Shown here: one piece after another, positions 9,711-19,065 of the stretch
How the letters are laid out: each line of letters begins with the position of its first letter
Position numbering within the stretch: the first letter of the stretch is position 1
DNA from: Bacteroidales bacterium
Lineage (GTDB): Bacteria > Bacteroidota > Bacteroidia > Bacteroidales > UBA932
Direction of reading: 5' to 3'
Assembly (NCBI GenBank): GCA_017619675.1
Contig: JAFZRX010000010.1
Location: 1-64,000, forward strand
Length of the DNA stretch: 64,000 nucleotides
Program-made: the position numbers and the translations under genes
The notes under the pieces: model-generated
Database searches by the model: none
Told to the model about the DNA's origin: nothing
Seen by the model: the letters and a program-made list of their open reading frames with translations, nothing else

Positions 9711-12329
9711 TTACTTTGTGATATGCTTTACGATGGCGTCGAGCGCCTCGCCAAGGCCTGCAAGATTCTTGCCTCCGGCCGATGCGATGCCCGGCTGTCC
9801 GCCGCCTCCGCCCTGGATGAACTTGGCACCCTCGCGGATGTCGGCTCCGGCGTTTCGTCCCGCCTGAACCAGGTCAGGGGTGTACATGAGCACCAGCTGC
9901 GGCTTGCCTGAGTACTCGAAGGCAGCCACCGCCGCGGTGTTGGCAACCCTCTTCTGGAGGGCCAGGAGGGCGTCGCGCAGGAGCTGGGGCTCTGTCTCGG
10001 CCTTTGTCCAGCGGACAATGTTGATTCCGCCTTCAGGCTCGGCCATCTTCTCAAGGACGGCGCTGAGTTCGGCAGCCTTGGCTGCGGCGAACTCCTCCGC
10101 CTGCTTCTTGTAGCTGGAGTTCTCAGAAATCATCCTCTGGATGGCGCCCTTGAGGTCAGGGGCGTTGTTGAAGAACGCCTTGGCCTCCTTGAGCATCTCC
10201 TCTTCCTTGCGGACGTATTCCTCAGCGGCGGCTCCGCTGACGGCCTCGATGCGGCGTACTCCGGCGGCGATGGCGCTCTCGGACAGTATCTTGAAGAGTC
10301 CGATGTTGCCCGATGCGCTGGTGTGGCAGCCTCCGCAAAGTTCCACGCTGTCGCCGAACTTGATCACGCGCACCTGGTCGCCGTACTTTTCTCCGAAAAG
10401 TGCGATGGCGCCCATCGCGCGCGCCTCTTCCATGGTGGCGTCGCGCTTCTCCTCGCGCGGGTTGTTCTGGCGGATGAGCTCGTTCACGCGCGCCTCCACC
10501 TGCGCTACCTGCTCGTCAGAGAGTTTCTCGAAGTGGGAGAAGTCAAAGCGGAAGTACTTGTCGCATACGAACGAGCCCTTCTGCTCGATATGTGTTCCCA
10601 GGATTTCCCTGAGGGCCTGGTCAAGGATGTGCGTGCAGGTGTGGTTGTTGGCTATGGCCAGCCTGCGGGCGGCGTCCACCTGGAGGGTGAACTCTCCCTC
10701 GCAGTCGTCAGGAATCCTGTCTGCGATGTGCACGGTGAGGTTGTTCTCCTTTATTGTGTTGAGGATGGATATCTTCTGGCCGTCGGCGGCGATTGCGATA
10801 CCGGTGTCACCAACCTCTCCTCCCATCTCTCCGTAGAACGGGGTGCGGTCGAATACCAGCTGGAGCATCTCCTTGTTCTTCTGCTTTACCTTGCGGCTCT
10901 TCAGCAAGCGGGCTCCCTGCACGTTGGTGGTGTCGTATCCTTCAAAGACCACGTCCTCGCCCTCGCGGTACTGGATCCAGTCTCCGAACTCGTTGGCGGT
11001 GGCGTTGCGGGCGCGCTCCTTCTGCTTGCCCAGTTCCACCTGGAAACCTTCCATGTCAACGGTGTAGCCGTTCTCAGCGGCTATCAGTTCGGTAAGGTCT
11101 ATAGGGAATCCGTAGGTGTCATACAGCACGAATGCGTCCACGCCGGGGATCACCTTGGTGTCCGCTGACTTGGCAAGGTATTCGTCCATCAGCTTGATAC
11201 CCCTGTCCAGTGTGCGCAGGAAGGCCATTTCCTCCTCGCGGATCACGGACTCTATGAGTTTCTGCTGGGCCTTCAGTTCAGGATAGGCCTCACCCATGTC
11301 GCTGATGAGCTGCGGCACAAGGCGGCAGAGGAACGGCTCGGAGAATCCCAGGAAGGTGTAGCCGTAACGCACGGCGCGGCGGAGGATCCTTCGGATCACG
11401 TAGCCCGCCTTCACGTTGCTGGGCAACTGGCCGTCAGCGATGGAGAAGCTGATGGCGCGGATGTGGTCCGCGATCACGCGCATGGCCACCTCCGTCTCCT
11501 TGCTCTGGTGGTACGGATGTCCTGAAAGTTCCTCTATCTTGGCTATCATTCCGGTGAATACGTCGGAATCATAGTTGGAGTTCTTGCCCTGGAGCACGGC
11601 GCAGAGGCGCTCGAAGCCCATTCCGGTATCGATGTTCTTTGCGGGGAGGCTCTCCAGGTGTCCGTCGGCCTTGCGCTCGAACTGCATGAACACCAGGTTC
11701 CATATCTCAATTACATGGGGGTCTGACTTGTTCACCAGGTCCCTTCCCGGAACGCCCGCCGCCTCTTCAGGGGTGCGGATGTCGATATGTATCTCCGACG
11801 AAGGTCCGCAGGGGCCAACGTCGCCCATTTCCCAGAAATTGTCGTGCTTGTTTCCGAGGATGATATGGTCATCCGGAAGATGCTTCTTCCAGGCGTCCAT
11901 GGCCTCCTGGTCCATAGGGGTGCCGTCTTCCTTGGATCCCTCGAAGACGGTGGCGTAAAGTATGCTCTTGTCAATTCCGTAAACTTCCGTAAGCAGCTCC
12001 CAGGCCCAGTCTATAGCCTCTTTCTTGAAATAGTCACCGAAGCTCCAGTTGCCAAGCATCTCGAACATGGTGTGGTGGTAGGTGTCGTGACCCACCTCTT
12101 CCAGGTCATTGTGCTTGCCCGATACTCGGAGGCATTTCTGTGAATCCGCCGCGCGCAGGTAAGGCCTCTTGGTGTTTCCCAGGAAGATGTCCTTGAACTG
12201 GTTCATTCCGGCGTTGGTGAACATGAGGGTAGGGTCGTTCTTTACGACCATTGGAGCTGAAGCCACTATAGTGTGCTCCTTTGAAGCGAAGAAATCCAGG
12301 AATTTCTGTCTTATCTCTTTAGAAGTCAT
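9711..12329 (-). CDS. alaS: Alanine--tRNA ligase
   Basis: An 872-residue enzyme that charges tRNA-Ala. The class II catalytic domain opens with [18 protein letters not shown] and contains [12 protein letters not shown]. The editing domain has its zinc site: HTCTH in [13 protein letters not shown] and CGGCH later. The C-terminal DHHA1 region ends with [14 protein letters not shown]. The frame is open for another 59 codons upstream, but that part is not conserved and contains a promoter element at 12353-12360, so ATG 12329 is the start. The lptF-fmt gene follows directly, suggesting one transcript. Confidence 0.98.
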   Translation of the reverse strand: MTSKEIRQKFLDFFASKEHTIVASAPMVVKNDPTLMFTNAGMNQFKDIFLGNTKRPYLRAADSQKCLRVSGKHNDLEEVGHDTYHHTMFEMLGNWSFGDYFKKEAIDWAWELLTEVYGIDKSILYATVFEGSKEDGTPMDQEAMDAWKKHLPDDHIILGNKHDNFWEMGDVGPCGPSSEIHIDIRTPEEAAGVPGRDLVNKSDPHVIEIWNLVFMQFERKADGHLESLPAKNIDTGMGFERLCAVLQGKNSNYDSDVFTGMIAKIEELSGHPYHQSKETEVAMRVIADHIRAISFSIADGQLPSNVKAGYVIRRILRRAVRYGYTFLGFSEPFLCRLVPQLISDMGEAYPELKAQQKLIESVIREEEMAFLRTLDRGIKLMDEYLAKSADTKVIPGVDAFVLYDTYGFPIDLTELIAAENGYTVDMEGFQVELGKQKERARNATANEFGDWIQYREGEDVVFEGYDTTNVQGARLLKSRKVKQKNKEMLQLVFDRTPFYGEMGGEVGDTGIAIAADGQKISILNTIKENNLTVHIADRIPDDCEGEFTLQVDAARRLAIANNHTCTHILDQALREILGTHIEQKGSFVCDKYFRFDFSHFEKLSDEQVAQVEARVNELIRQNNPREEKRDATMEEARAMGAIALFGEKYGDQVRVIKFGDSVELCGGCHTSASGNIGLFKILSESAIAAGVRRIEAVSGAAAEEYVRKEEEMLKEAKAFFNNAPDLKGAIQRMISENSSYKKQAEEFAAAKAAELSAVLEKMAEPEGGINIVRWTKAETEPQLLRDALLALQKRVANTAAVAAFEYSGKPQLVLMYTPDLVQAGRNAGADIREGAKFIQGGGGGQPGIASAGGKNLAGLGEALDAIVKHITK

Positions 12330-12352
12330 ATTGTACTGATATGTATAGAATG

Positions 12353-12360
12353 CAAAATTA
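12353..12360 (-). promoter_or_regulatory. Candidate -7 element (TAATTTTG) for alaS
   Basis: Read on the minus strand, TAATTTTG matches TAnnTTTG and lies 23 bases before the alaS ATG. A clear -33 TTTG is not seen. Together with the element at 12384 on the other strand it forms a compact divergent promoter region of about 67 bases. Confidence 0.5.
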
Positions 12361-12383
12361 GCATATTTTTTGTTAATAATTAG

Positions 12384-12391
12384 TATCTTTG
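12384..12391 (+). promoter_or_regulatory. -7 element (TATCTTTG) directly before an ATG
   Basis: TATCTTTG matches TAnnTTTG and ends five bases before the ATG at 12397. Transcription normally starts five to eight bases after this element, so the transcript would begin at or next to the start codon (leaderless). The -33 region is weak. Confidence 0.55.
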
Positions 12392-12396
12392 CAAGA

Positions 12397-13416
12397 ATGT
12401 CCAAGTTAAGGAAAGAGTACAGCCTGAACCCCGAGACACTTATGTACGAGATTGCAAAAGTGCCTCTGGGCAAGCGTCTTCTCAAGATAGGCGCGTACAT
12501 TGTCACATGCGTGGCAGTGACGGTACTCTATTTCTGGCTCTACGCCGGAGTCCTGAAACTTGACCCGCCTAAGACCGCCTGGCTCAAGAGGGAGAACGCG
12601 GCCTGGAACTCCAAGCTGGAACTCATGAACCGCCAGCTGGACATCTACGAGGAGCAGCTCGCTGACCTCAATCTCCGAAACGACGACATCTACCGCTCAA
12701 TCTTCGGTATGAACGAGATTCCGCCGGAGGTCCTGAACGCCGGATTCGGCGGAGTGAACCGCTACGCGGAACTGGACGAAATGGTCTCCAACACCCTCCT
12801 GAGGGACACTTACGAGCGCCTTGACGTGCTTGCCAAGCGTTCCTACGTCCAGAGCAAGTCCTTTGACGAGGTGGCCGAACTTTCCCGCAGGGCGGGGGAG
12901 ATGGCCTCCAGCATTCCGGCCATCCCTCCCATCGACCCCGCCCCGGGCACCTACCATCTTTCCAGTGAATTCGGAACCAGGTGGGACCCCGTATACGGCG
13001 GATACGCCACCCATTCCGGCGTTGACCTCTCCACAAAGGAGGGCAACCCCATCTATGCCACCGGAGACGGCGTGGTGGAGAGCGTGGACTTCCAGTTCTT
13101 CGGTTACGGACACCAGGTTATCATAGACCACGGATTCGGTTACAAGACCAGGTACGCCCACATGAGCACCATCAGCGTGGTGGAGGGCATGAAGATAAAG
13201 AGGGGAGAGTGCATTGGAGCCGTAGGAAAGACCGGAAAGGTTACCGGAGCGCACCTTCATTATGAGGTCATCTACAGGGGTACGCCGGTGAATCCCCAGA
13301 ACTTCTTTGACCTGGACATCACCTCCGACGAATACGCCACCATGGTGCACAAGATGGAGGACGAATCCCCGGCCATGCTGCGCCCGGAGTTCTCCGCAAG
13401 GGTTAACAACCAGTAA
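12397..13416 (+). CDS. Membrane-anchored M23-family peptidase (first of two)
   Basis: A 339-residue protein with one membrane helix (about 34-55), a periplasmic coiled-coil-like region (about 65-160) and a C-terminal LytM/M23 domain. Both zinc motifs are intact: HSGVD and HLHYEV. Such proteins cut peptidoglycan cross-links or activate amidases at the cell envelope. ATG 12397 is preferred to an upstream codon at 12370 because the -7 element lies between them. The neighbouring gene is a diverged copy, six bases downstream. Confidence 0.93.
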   Translation: MSKLRKEYSLNPETLMYEIAKVPLGKRLLKIGAYIVTCVAVTVLYFWLYAGVLKLDPPKTAWLKRENAAWNSKLELMNRQLDIYEEQLADLNLRNDDIYRSIFGMNEIPPEVLNAGFGGVNRYAELDEMVSNTLLRDTYERLDVLAKRSYVQSKSFDEVAELSRRAGEMASSIPAIPPIDPAPGTYHLSSEFGTRWDPVYGGYATHSGVDLSTKEGNPIYATGDGVVESVDFQFFGYGHQVIIDHGFGYKTRYAHMSTISVVEGMKIKRGECIGAVGKTGKVTGAHLHYEVIYRGTPVNPQNFFDLDITSDEYATMVHKMEDESPAMLRPEFSARVNNQ

Positions 13417-13422
13417 TCCCAC

Positions 13423-14370
13423 ATGAAGAATTACGAATTTGACAGGAGCAGTTTCTCTTTCCGCAAGGTACACCGCACGGTCTGGAACATAGTCCGCACG
13501 GTGGTCAGCCTGGTGCTGACTTCAGCGGCGGTCGCCCTTGTCACGTACTTCATCCTTTCACTTTTCATAAATACGGATACTGAAAAGCGCCTTGCCCGCG
13601 AGAACAACATGTATGAGAAAGTTTATGGGCAGATGCTTGAAAGGGAGCAGCTCATAGGCGACGCCGTGGCCGCCATGGAGTACAAGGACAACCAGATATA
13701 CAGGGAAATATTCAATGCCGAGGCGCCGAGCACGGACCCGGAGAGCGACATAACCTTTGCCGCCTCGTCCGACACCCTCCCGCACAACGAACTCATTGAG
13801 TTCTCCGCGGGGAAACTGGACGGGCTGCTGGATTCCGCTACCGAGGTGGAGCAGCGCCTGAGGGCCCTCCAGGACAGGTTCATGGACTCCAAGGACTCCC
13901 TGCCGCCTCTGAGCATCCCTCTCAAGACCATGTCCTACGCCCAGGTGGGAGCCACCGTGGGAGACAAGGTGAACCCGTTCTACAAGGTTCCCGTGGCACA
14001 TAACGGACTGGACATAATTGCCCCCCAGGGCGATCCCGTCTATGCCACGGCCGACGGCTATGTCTCCGACGTGATCACTTCCCGCAAGGGACAGGGAAAC
14101 GTGGTGGAGATAACCCATAAGGGAGGCTACGTGACGCGCTACGCGCACCTTGCCGACGTGCAGGTCCGCAAGGGCGTGCAGGTGCGCAAGGGAGCGTGCG
14201 TGGGCTACGTGGGCATTTCCGGAAACAGCTTCGCCCCGCACCTGCATTACGAGGTGCTCAAGGACGGGGAATACCTGGACCCGGTGAACTTCATGTTCGC
14301 CTCCGTATCTCCAAACGAGTACATGAATATGCTGTATATGTCCGTAAGTACCGGGCAGTCAATGGATTAA
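13423..14370 (+). CDS. Membrane-anchored M23-family peptidase (second of two)
   Basis: A 315-residue paralogue of the preceding gene with the same plan: cytoplasmic tail, membrane helix (about 23-48), a helical region, and a LytM/M23 domain with HNGLD and HLHYEV. Both zinc-binding motifs are present, so it should be active rather than a degenerate LytM activator. The shared motif spacing and the C-terminal ending PVNFMFASVSPNEYMNML versus the first copy's [18 protein letters not shown] indicate an old tandem duplication. It is probably co-transcribed with the first copy. Confidence 0.92.
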   Translation: MKNYEFDRSSFSFRKVHRTVWNIVRTVVSLVLTSAAVALVTYFILSLFINTDTEKRLARENNMYEKVYGQMLEREQLIGDAVAAMEYKDNQIYREIFNAEAPSTDPESDITFAASSDTLPHNELIEFSAGKLDGLLDSATEVEQRLRALQDRFMDSKDSLPPLSIPLKTMSYAQVGATVGDKVNPFYKVPVAHNGLDIIAPQGDPVYATADGYVSDVITSRKGQGNVVEITHKGGYVTRYAHLADVQVRKGVQVRKGACVGYVGISGNSFAPHLHYEVLKDGEYLDPVNFMFASVSPNEYMNMLYMSVSTGQSMD

Positions 14371-14381
14371 CCTTATCCGCC

Positions 14382-14699
14382 ATGGAAAAACTATACTATT
14401 CTATCAGCGAAGTAGCCAAGGAACTGGGCGAGAACACCTCCTGCATCCGATACTGGAGCGACGCCTTCTCCAAGTTCGTCAAGCCTAACCGCAACGCCAA
14501 GGGCAACCGTATGTACAAGGCAGAGGACATCCAGACCCTCCGCCAGATCCAGCATCTGGTAAATGTTAAAGGCCTCAAGCTGGAGGGCGTCGAGAAAGAA
14601 CTGCGCGCGGACCACAGCAGCGTGGACAAGGCCGTGAAGGCCCTCACCTCCCTCAAGGAGATCCGCAGCCAGCTGGTCCAGGTAAGGGAACTTCTGTAG
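14382..14699 (+). CDS. Small MerR-family helix-turn-helix regulator
   Basis: A 105-residue protein starting with the MerR-type DNA-binding domain (YYSISEVAKELGENTSCIRYW, then GNRMYKAEDIQTLRQI). The usual effector-binding C-terminal domain is missing; only a short helix follows. Such short MerR proteins are common next to M23 peptidases in Bacteroidota and may control envelope or division genes, which is inference from position only. The frame is open upstream into the peptidase gene, but ATG 14382 begins the recognisable domain. Confidence 0.88.
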   Translation: MEKLYYSISEVAKELGENTSCIRYWSDAFSKFVKPNRNAKGNRMYKAEDIQTLRQIQHLVNVKGLKLEGVEKELRADHSSVDKAVKALTSLKEIRSQLVQVRELL

Positions 14700-14700
14700 C

Positions 14701-15471
14701 ATGAAAGTCATAGACGTAATCAAGGTCCTGGAGGACTTTGCCCCTTCCTGCATCCAGGAGGACTGGGACAACAGCGGCCTGTGCATAGGCTCCCCCCAGG
14801 CGGAAGTGACCGGCATTATGCTGGGCTTCGACTGCACCCCTGAACTGGTGGACGAGGCCGCGCAGGCAGGGTGTAACCTCATAATCACACACCATCCCCT
14901 CATATTCGGGCGCATCCGCAGGATATGCCCTGAGGATCCCGTGGGCCTGGCCATAATCAAGGCCGTCCGCGGCGGCATGGCCGTGTATGCCGCCCACACC
15001 ACCGCGGACAAGGTCCCGGGCGGCGTGAGCTGGGCCATGGCGCAGCGCCTTGGCCTGCAGGACATACGCATCCTGGACGGAGAGCAGTACGGCCTGGGCG
15101 TGATAGGGAACTGGCCCCAGCCGCTGGAATGGGAGCAGGCTGCCGCAAAGGTGAAGGAAGCCTTCGGCATAAAGACGCTCCGCTGCTCCAAGCCCTGCGG
15201 TCCCATAAGCACCGTGGCAATGTGCGGAGGATCAGGCTCCTCGCTCATTGAGAAAGCCCGCGAAGCAGGGGCGCAGCTATACCTGTGCGGAGACATTTCG
15301 TACCACCACTTTTTCACCCCCGACGGCTTCGCCGTCATGGACGTGGGCCATTTCGAGAGCGAAGTGGAAATAGTGGACGTTTTATATTCTTTGTTAAGGA
15401 AAAAATTTCCTAACTTTGTCATTCGCGCAAGCGCGAACCTGAACAACAGTAATCCGGTTAAATATTTCTAA
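14701..15471 (+). CDS. Nif3-like dinuclear metal centre protein
   Basis: A 256-residue member of the Nif3/YbgI family, proteins that bind two metal ions and whose function is unsettled (GTP cyclohydrolase I type 2 is a common label). Visible metal motifs include EDWDNSGLCIG, HHPLIF, AHTTADKVPGG and GHFESE. It is the short form, without the inserted PII-like domain found in versions near 370 residues. It begins one base after the MerR stop and is followed six bases later by the zinc-ribbon gene, a pairing frequent in bacteria. Confidence 0.92.
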   Translation: MKVIDVIKVLEDFAPSCIQEDWDNSGLCIGSPQAEVTGIMLGFDCTPELVDEAAQAGCNLIITHHPLIFGRIRRICPEDPVGLAIIKAVRGGMAVYAAHTTADKVPGGVSWAMAQRLGLQDIRILDGEQYGLGVIGNWPQPLEWEQAAAKVKEAFGIKTLRCSKPCGPISTVAMCGGSGSSLIEKAREAGAQLYLCGDISYHHFFTPDGFAVMDVGHFESEVEIVDVLYSLLRKKFPNFVIRASANLNNSNPVKYF

Positions 15472-15476
15472 AACAT

Positions 15477-16292
15477 ATGGCAACAGCAAAAAAGATCAAG
15501 AAAGTTGAGATTCCAATTGACCAGAGGGAAACCTTCGTCTCCCTCCAGAAGTCTTTCGCAGATTCAGAGATCAGCGTAGAGGAAAAACTCAAGACCCTCT
15601 ACCAGCTCCAGGAGGCTGACAACGCAATAGACAAGATCATCCAGCTCCGCGGAGAACTCCCTGCAGAGGTGCAGGCACTGGAGGAAGAGCTTGCAGCCCT
15701 TCACGCCAAGGAGGAGAACATCAAGGGTCTCATCGAAGAATTCGGCAAGTCAATCGAGAACAACAAGCAGAACCTCATAGAGCACGACGAGAAGATTGCC
15801 AAGTACCAGCACCAGCTGGAGAACATCGCCAACAGCCGTGAGTATGACTCCATAAACAAGGAACTCGAGAACGAGGGCCTGGAGCGCCAGATTGCTGAGA
15901 AGCACATCGGCGAAGCCAAGATGGCCATCGCCGAGAAGAAGGAAGACCTTGAGGACCTGGCCCGCAGGGTTGAGATCCGCGAGGAGGACCTCGCCGCCAA
16001 GCGCGAAGAGCTTGAGGCCATCATAGGCTCCACAGCGGAGCAGGAGGCCAAGCTGCAGGAGCGCAGGGACGCCTGTGCAAAGGTCATCGACGAGCGTACC
16101 ATGAGCGCATACGAGCGCATACGCAAGAGCGTGCACAACCACCTTGCAGTGGTTCCGGTTTACAATGAGGACAGCTGCGGCGGATGCTTCAACACCATTA
16201 CCCCGCAGAGGCTTATAGACATCGAGTCAAACAAGAAGCTCGTGATTTGCGAGCATTGCGGAAGGATCATCGTAAATCCTAAGTTCGAATAG
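15477..16292 (+). CDS. Coiled-coil protein with C4 zinc ribbon (CdsZ/HP0958-like)
   Basis: A 271-residue protein. After a short basic tail it forms a long antiparallel-type coiled coil (about 40-205, rich in E, K and L) and ends in a zinc ribbon with two Cys pairs (CGGC and CEHC). Homologues in Helicobacter and Chlamydia act as chaperone-like or RNA-binding proteins in flagellar or secretion systems; in Bacteroidota the role is unknown. The order Nif3 then zinc-ribbon is conserved, which suggests a linked function. Confidence 0.9.
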   Translation: MATAKKIKKVEIPIDQRETFVSLQKSFADSEISVEEKLKTLYQLQEADNAIDKIIQLRGELPAEVQALEEELAALHAKEENIKGLIEEFGKSIENNKQNLIEHDEKIAKYQHQLENIANSREYDSINKELENEGLERQIAEKHIGEAKMAIAEKKEDLEDLARRVEIREEDLAAKREELEAIIGSTAEQEAKLQERRDACAKVIDERTMSAYERIRKSVHNHLAVVPVYNEDSCGGCFNTITPQRLIDIESNKKLVICEHCGRIIVNPKFE

Positions 16293-16301
16293 GAACCGGG
16301 T

Positions 16302-17759
16302 ATGCCTGGCAAGAAGAACAACACAAACCTTGACACGATAGGGCTTGAGATGGGCAACACGCCCCCTCAGGCTCTTGATGTCGAAGAGGCTGTCCTTGGA
16401 GCGATGCTCCTGGAGGCCGCGGCCGTGGACCAGGCCATGGAGGAACTCACCCCCAACTGCTTCTACGACCAGCGCCACAGGATGATCTTCGAGGCCATAG
16501 CGCATCTTGTCACGGAGCATACTTCGGTGGATATCTTCACCGCTACCAACAAACTGAAGCAGGAAGGGAACCTTGAAGCGGTGGGCGGGGCCATAACCCT
16601 GGCCAACCTGTCGCAGAAAGTGGGTTCCGCCGCGCATATAGAGTATCACATAAAGATACTCAAGCAGAAATCCATCCAGAGGGAGCTCATTACCGCTTCC
16701 TACGACATCCTGCACCAGGCCTATGACGAGTCCGTCAAGGTGGACGACCTGGTGGACAACGCCCAGACCAAGATTTTCGACGCCATCCAGAACAACCTCA
16801 AGAAGGAAGTCCAGGGAATTGGAGACCTGATCAACGTGGCCATGTCCGACATCCAGAAGATGCAGAACAGCATCGGCCTGAGCGGAGTGCCTTCCGGATT
16901 CGTGTCGCTGGATTCCATCACAATGGGATGGCAGAAATCAGACCTGATAATCCTGGCCGCCCGCCCGGCTATAGGTAAGACCGCGTTCGCCCTGAACATG
17001 GCGCGCAACGCAGCGGTTGACCATCACATGCCGGTTGCGGTATTCTCCCTGGAGATGTCCGCGGTGCAGCTTACAAAGCGTCTGATGACCAGCGAGTCCG
17101 GCCTGCCGGCAAGCAAGATCAAGGGCGGCTCCAAGCTGGAGCCCTACGAGTGGGAGCAACTTGAGTACAAGCTCAAGAACCTCTCCGCCGCCCCCCTGTA
17201 CATAGACGACACCCCAAGCATACCTGTAATGGAGTTCAGGACCAAGGTGAAGAACCTGGTAAAGAGCAAGCAGGTGCGCCTGGTGATTGTGGACTATCTG
17301 CAGTTGATGCAGGGCCCTTCCGAGCTGCGCGGAATGCGCGAGCAGGAAGTCGCCGCAATCTCCCGTACTCTCAAGCAGACGGCAAAGGAACTGGAAGTGC
17401 CCATCATAGCGCTTTCCCAGCTCTCCCGCCAGTCCGTGCAGCGCTCAGGCGGCAGCGGCCGCCCGCAGCTGTCGGACCTGCGCGAGTCCGGTTCAATTGA
17501 GCAGGATGCGGACATGGTTATCTTCATCCACCGTCCGGACGCCCTTGGCCTTTCCGAGAATCCATCCAGCATGGAGGAGACCCAGATTATAATCGCCAAG
17601 CACCGTAACGGATCGGTTGGAGAACTGCCTATGATATTCAAGAGCGAACAGATCAGGTTCCTGGAGCCCAACCAGACGCTGGACGTAAGGGCCGCCGCGA
17701 CGGTGGCGTCCGGCATCAACGGTTCTCCTTCGGACGATTTCGGTAACCCCAATTTCTGA
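16302..17759 (+). CDS. dnaB: Replicative DNA helicase DnaB
   Basis: A 485-residue ring helicase that unwinds DNA at the fork. An N-terminal primase-interacting domain (PPQALDVEEAVLGAMLLE) is joined to a RecA-like motor with P-loop ARPAIGKTAF, Walker B VIVDYLQLM, and the hallmark segment LRESGSIEQDADMVIFIHR. No intein is present. Its TGA overlaps the ATG of the next gene by one base. Confidence 0.98.
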   Translation: MPGKKNNTNLDTIGLEMGNTPPQALDVEEAVLGAMLLEAAAVDQAMEELTPNCFYDQRHRMIFEAIAHLVTEHTSVDIFTATNKLKQEGNLEAVGGAITLANLSQKVGSAAHIEYHIKILKQKSIQRELITASYDILHQAYDESVKVDDLVDNAQTKIFDAIQNNLKKEVQGIGDLINVAMSDIQKMQNSIGLSGVPSGFVSLDSITMGWQKSDLIILAARPAIGKTAFALNMARNAAVDHHMPVAVFSLEMSAVQLTKRLMTSESGLPASKIKGGSKLEPYEWEQLEYKLKNLSAAPLYIDDTPSIPVMEFRTKVKNLVKSKQVRLVIVDYLQLMQGPSELRGMREQEVAAISRTLKQTAKELEVPIIALSQLSRQSVQRSGGSGRPQLSDLRESGSIEQDADMVIFIHRPDALGLSENPSSMEETQIIIAKHRNGSVGELPMIFKSEQIRFLEPNQTLDVRAAATVASGINGSPSDDFGNPNF

Positions 17760-18184
17760 TGGCAGGGAAGGAAGAGATAACCCACCCGGGGAAGATACTG
17801 GAGATAACCCCGTCGCAGATATTGGTGGAGATTGAGGCCAGGAGCGCCTGCGCGGCCTGCCACGCCTCCGGCCTTTGCGGGTTGTCGGATTCTGAACAGA
17901 AAATAATCAGCGTTCCCGCCTCATTCAGGGACAATTATTCCGTGGGAGAGGAAGTGGACGTTGTTTTGAAGGCCTCCATGGGCCATAAAGCGGTATGGTT
18001 GGCATACTGTATCCCGTTGGTAGTGTTGATAACAGTGATTTTCACGGCCTTGAAGTCGGGCATGTCTGAACTCGCTGCCGCATTGTTGGGTATCTGCGGC
18101 GCCGCACTCTACTATTTTGTATTGTGGCTCAAGCGTGACAGACTGCGTACAGAGTACAATTTTATCATTAGAAAGAGGCTTTAA
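17759..18184 (+). CDS. RseC/MucC-family SoxR-reducing system protein
   Basis: A 141-residue membrane protein. The N-terminal half has a cysteine cluster (CAACHASGLCG) typical of RseC/RsxC-associated proteins; the C-terminal half has two membrane helices (about 79-97 and 104-124). It lies one codon before rnfB and runs into the rnf genes, as often seen in Bacteroidota and Gammaproteobacteria, where it is thought to assist or regulate the Rnf/Rsx complex. Assignment rests on the cysteine pattern, topology and context. Confidence 0.85.
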   Translation: MAGKEEITHPGKILEITPSQILVEIEARSACAACHASGLCGLSDSEQKIISVPASFRDNYSVGEEVDVVLKASMGHKAVWLAYCIPLVVLITVIFTALKSGMSELAAALLGICGAALYYFVLWLKRDRLRTEYNFIIRKRL

Positions 18185-18186
18185 TA

Positions 18187-19065
18187 ATGACGGGTATTTT
18201 TCTATGGACAGTAGGCATCCTTGCCGGCCTGGGTTTCATCCTGGCATTGGTACTGTTCCTCATAGCAAAGAAATTCAAGGTTGAGGAGGACCCCCGCATT
18301 GACCTTGTGGAGAAAGCCCTTCCCGGCGCGAACTGCGGCGGATGCGGCTTTGCCGGCTGCCACGCCTTTGCGGACGCGGCGGTGAAGGCCCCCAACCTGG
18401 ACAACAATTTCTGCCCGGTGGGCGGGAACGAAGTCATGAAGAAGGTGGCGGAGATCCTGGGCTATGAGGTCAAGCAGCAGACGCCCAAGGTTGCCGTTCT
18501 TAAGTGCAACGGTTCCTGCGAGAACCGCCCCCGCACAAATGAGTACGACGGAGTGAAGTCCTGCCGCGTGAAGGCAACCCTTTACGCCGGGGACACTTTG
18601 TGTCCTTACGGCTGCCTGGGTTGCGGAGACTGCGTGGCTGCGTGCAACTTCGGCGCTATCGCCATAAATCCGGAGACGCTGCTCCCGGAGGTGGACGAAT
18701 CCAAGTGTACTGCCTGTGGCGCCTGCACAAGGGCCTGCCCGAGGGGTCTGCTGGAGCTCCGCAACAAGGGACCGCGCTCCATGAGGGTGTACGTGGCCTG
18801 CTCCAACAAGGACAAGGGAATGTTCACCAGGAAGGCCTGCAAGGCGGGTTGCATTGGCTGCGGCAAATGCGCAAAGGTGTGCCCGCACGGTGCGATAACC
18901 GTGGAGAACAACCTGGCGTACATTGACTACACAAAGTGCAAGCTTTGCAAGAAATGCGTGGCCGAGTGCCCTATAGGCGCAATCCACGCCGTCAATTTCC
19001 CCGTCCTCAAGCCAAAGCCGGAGGCTCCGGCACCTGAAGCAAAAAAGGAGGCGGCAAATGAGTAA
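18187..19065 (+). CDS. rnfB: Rnf complex subunit B (ferredoxin-like)
   Basis: A 292-residue subunit that passes electrons from ferredoxin into the Rnf complex. An N-terminal membrane helix (about 5-27) is followed by a four-cysteine Fe-S domain (C50, C53, C58, C76 within NCGGCGFAGC and CPVG). Then come several CxxCxxCxxxCP ferredoxin motifs (CLGCGDC, CTACGACTRACP, CIGCGKCAKVCP, CKLCKKCVAECP), suggesting about four more clusters. First gene of rnfBCDGEA; its end overlaps rnfC by 8 bases. Confidence 0.97.
   Translation: MTGIFLWTVGILAGLGFILALVLFLIAKKFKVEEDPRIDLVEKALPGANCGGCGFAGCHAFADAAVKAPNLDNNFCPVGGNEVMKKVAEILGYEVKQQTPKVAVLKCNGSCENRPRTNEYDGVKSCRVKATLYAGDTLCPYGCLGCGDCVAACNFGAIAINPETLLPEVDESKCTACGACTRACPRGLLELRNKGPRSMRVYVACSNKDKGMFTRKACKAGCIGCGKCAKVCPHGAITVENNLAYIDYTKCKLCKKCVAECPIGAIHAVNFPVLKPKPEAPAPEAKKEAANE

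Noticed and set aside
12330-12506. 59-codon N-terminal extension of alaS
   Set aside because: The extension is not conserved, overlaps the divergent M23 gene and contains the likely -7 element; the enzyme begins at TSKEIRQKF.
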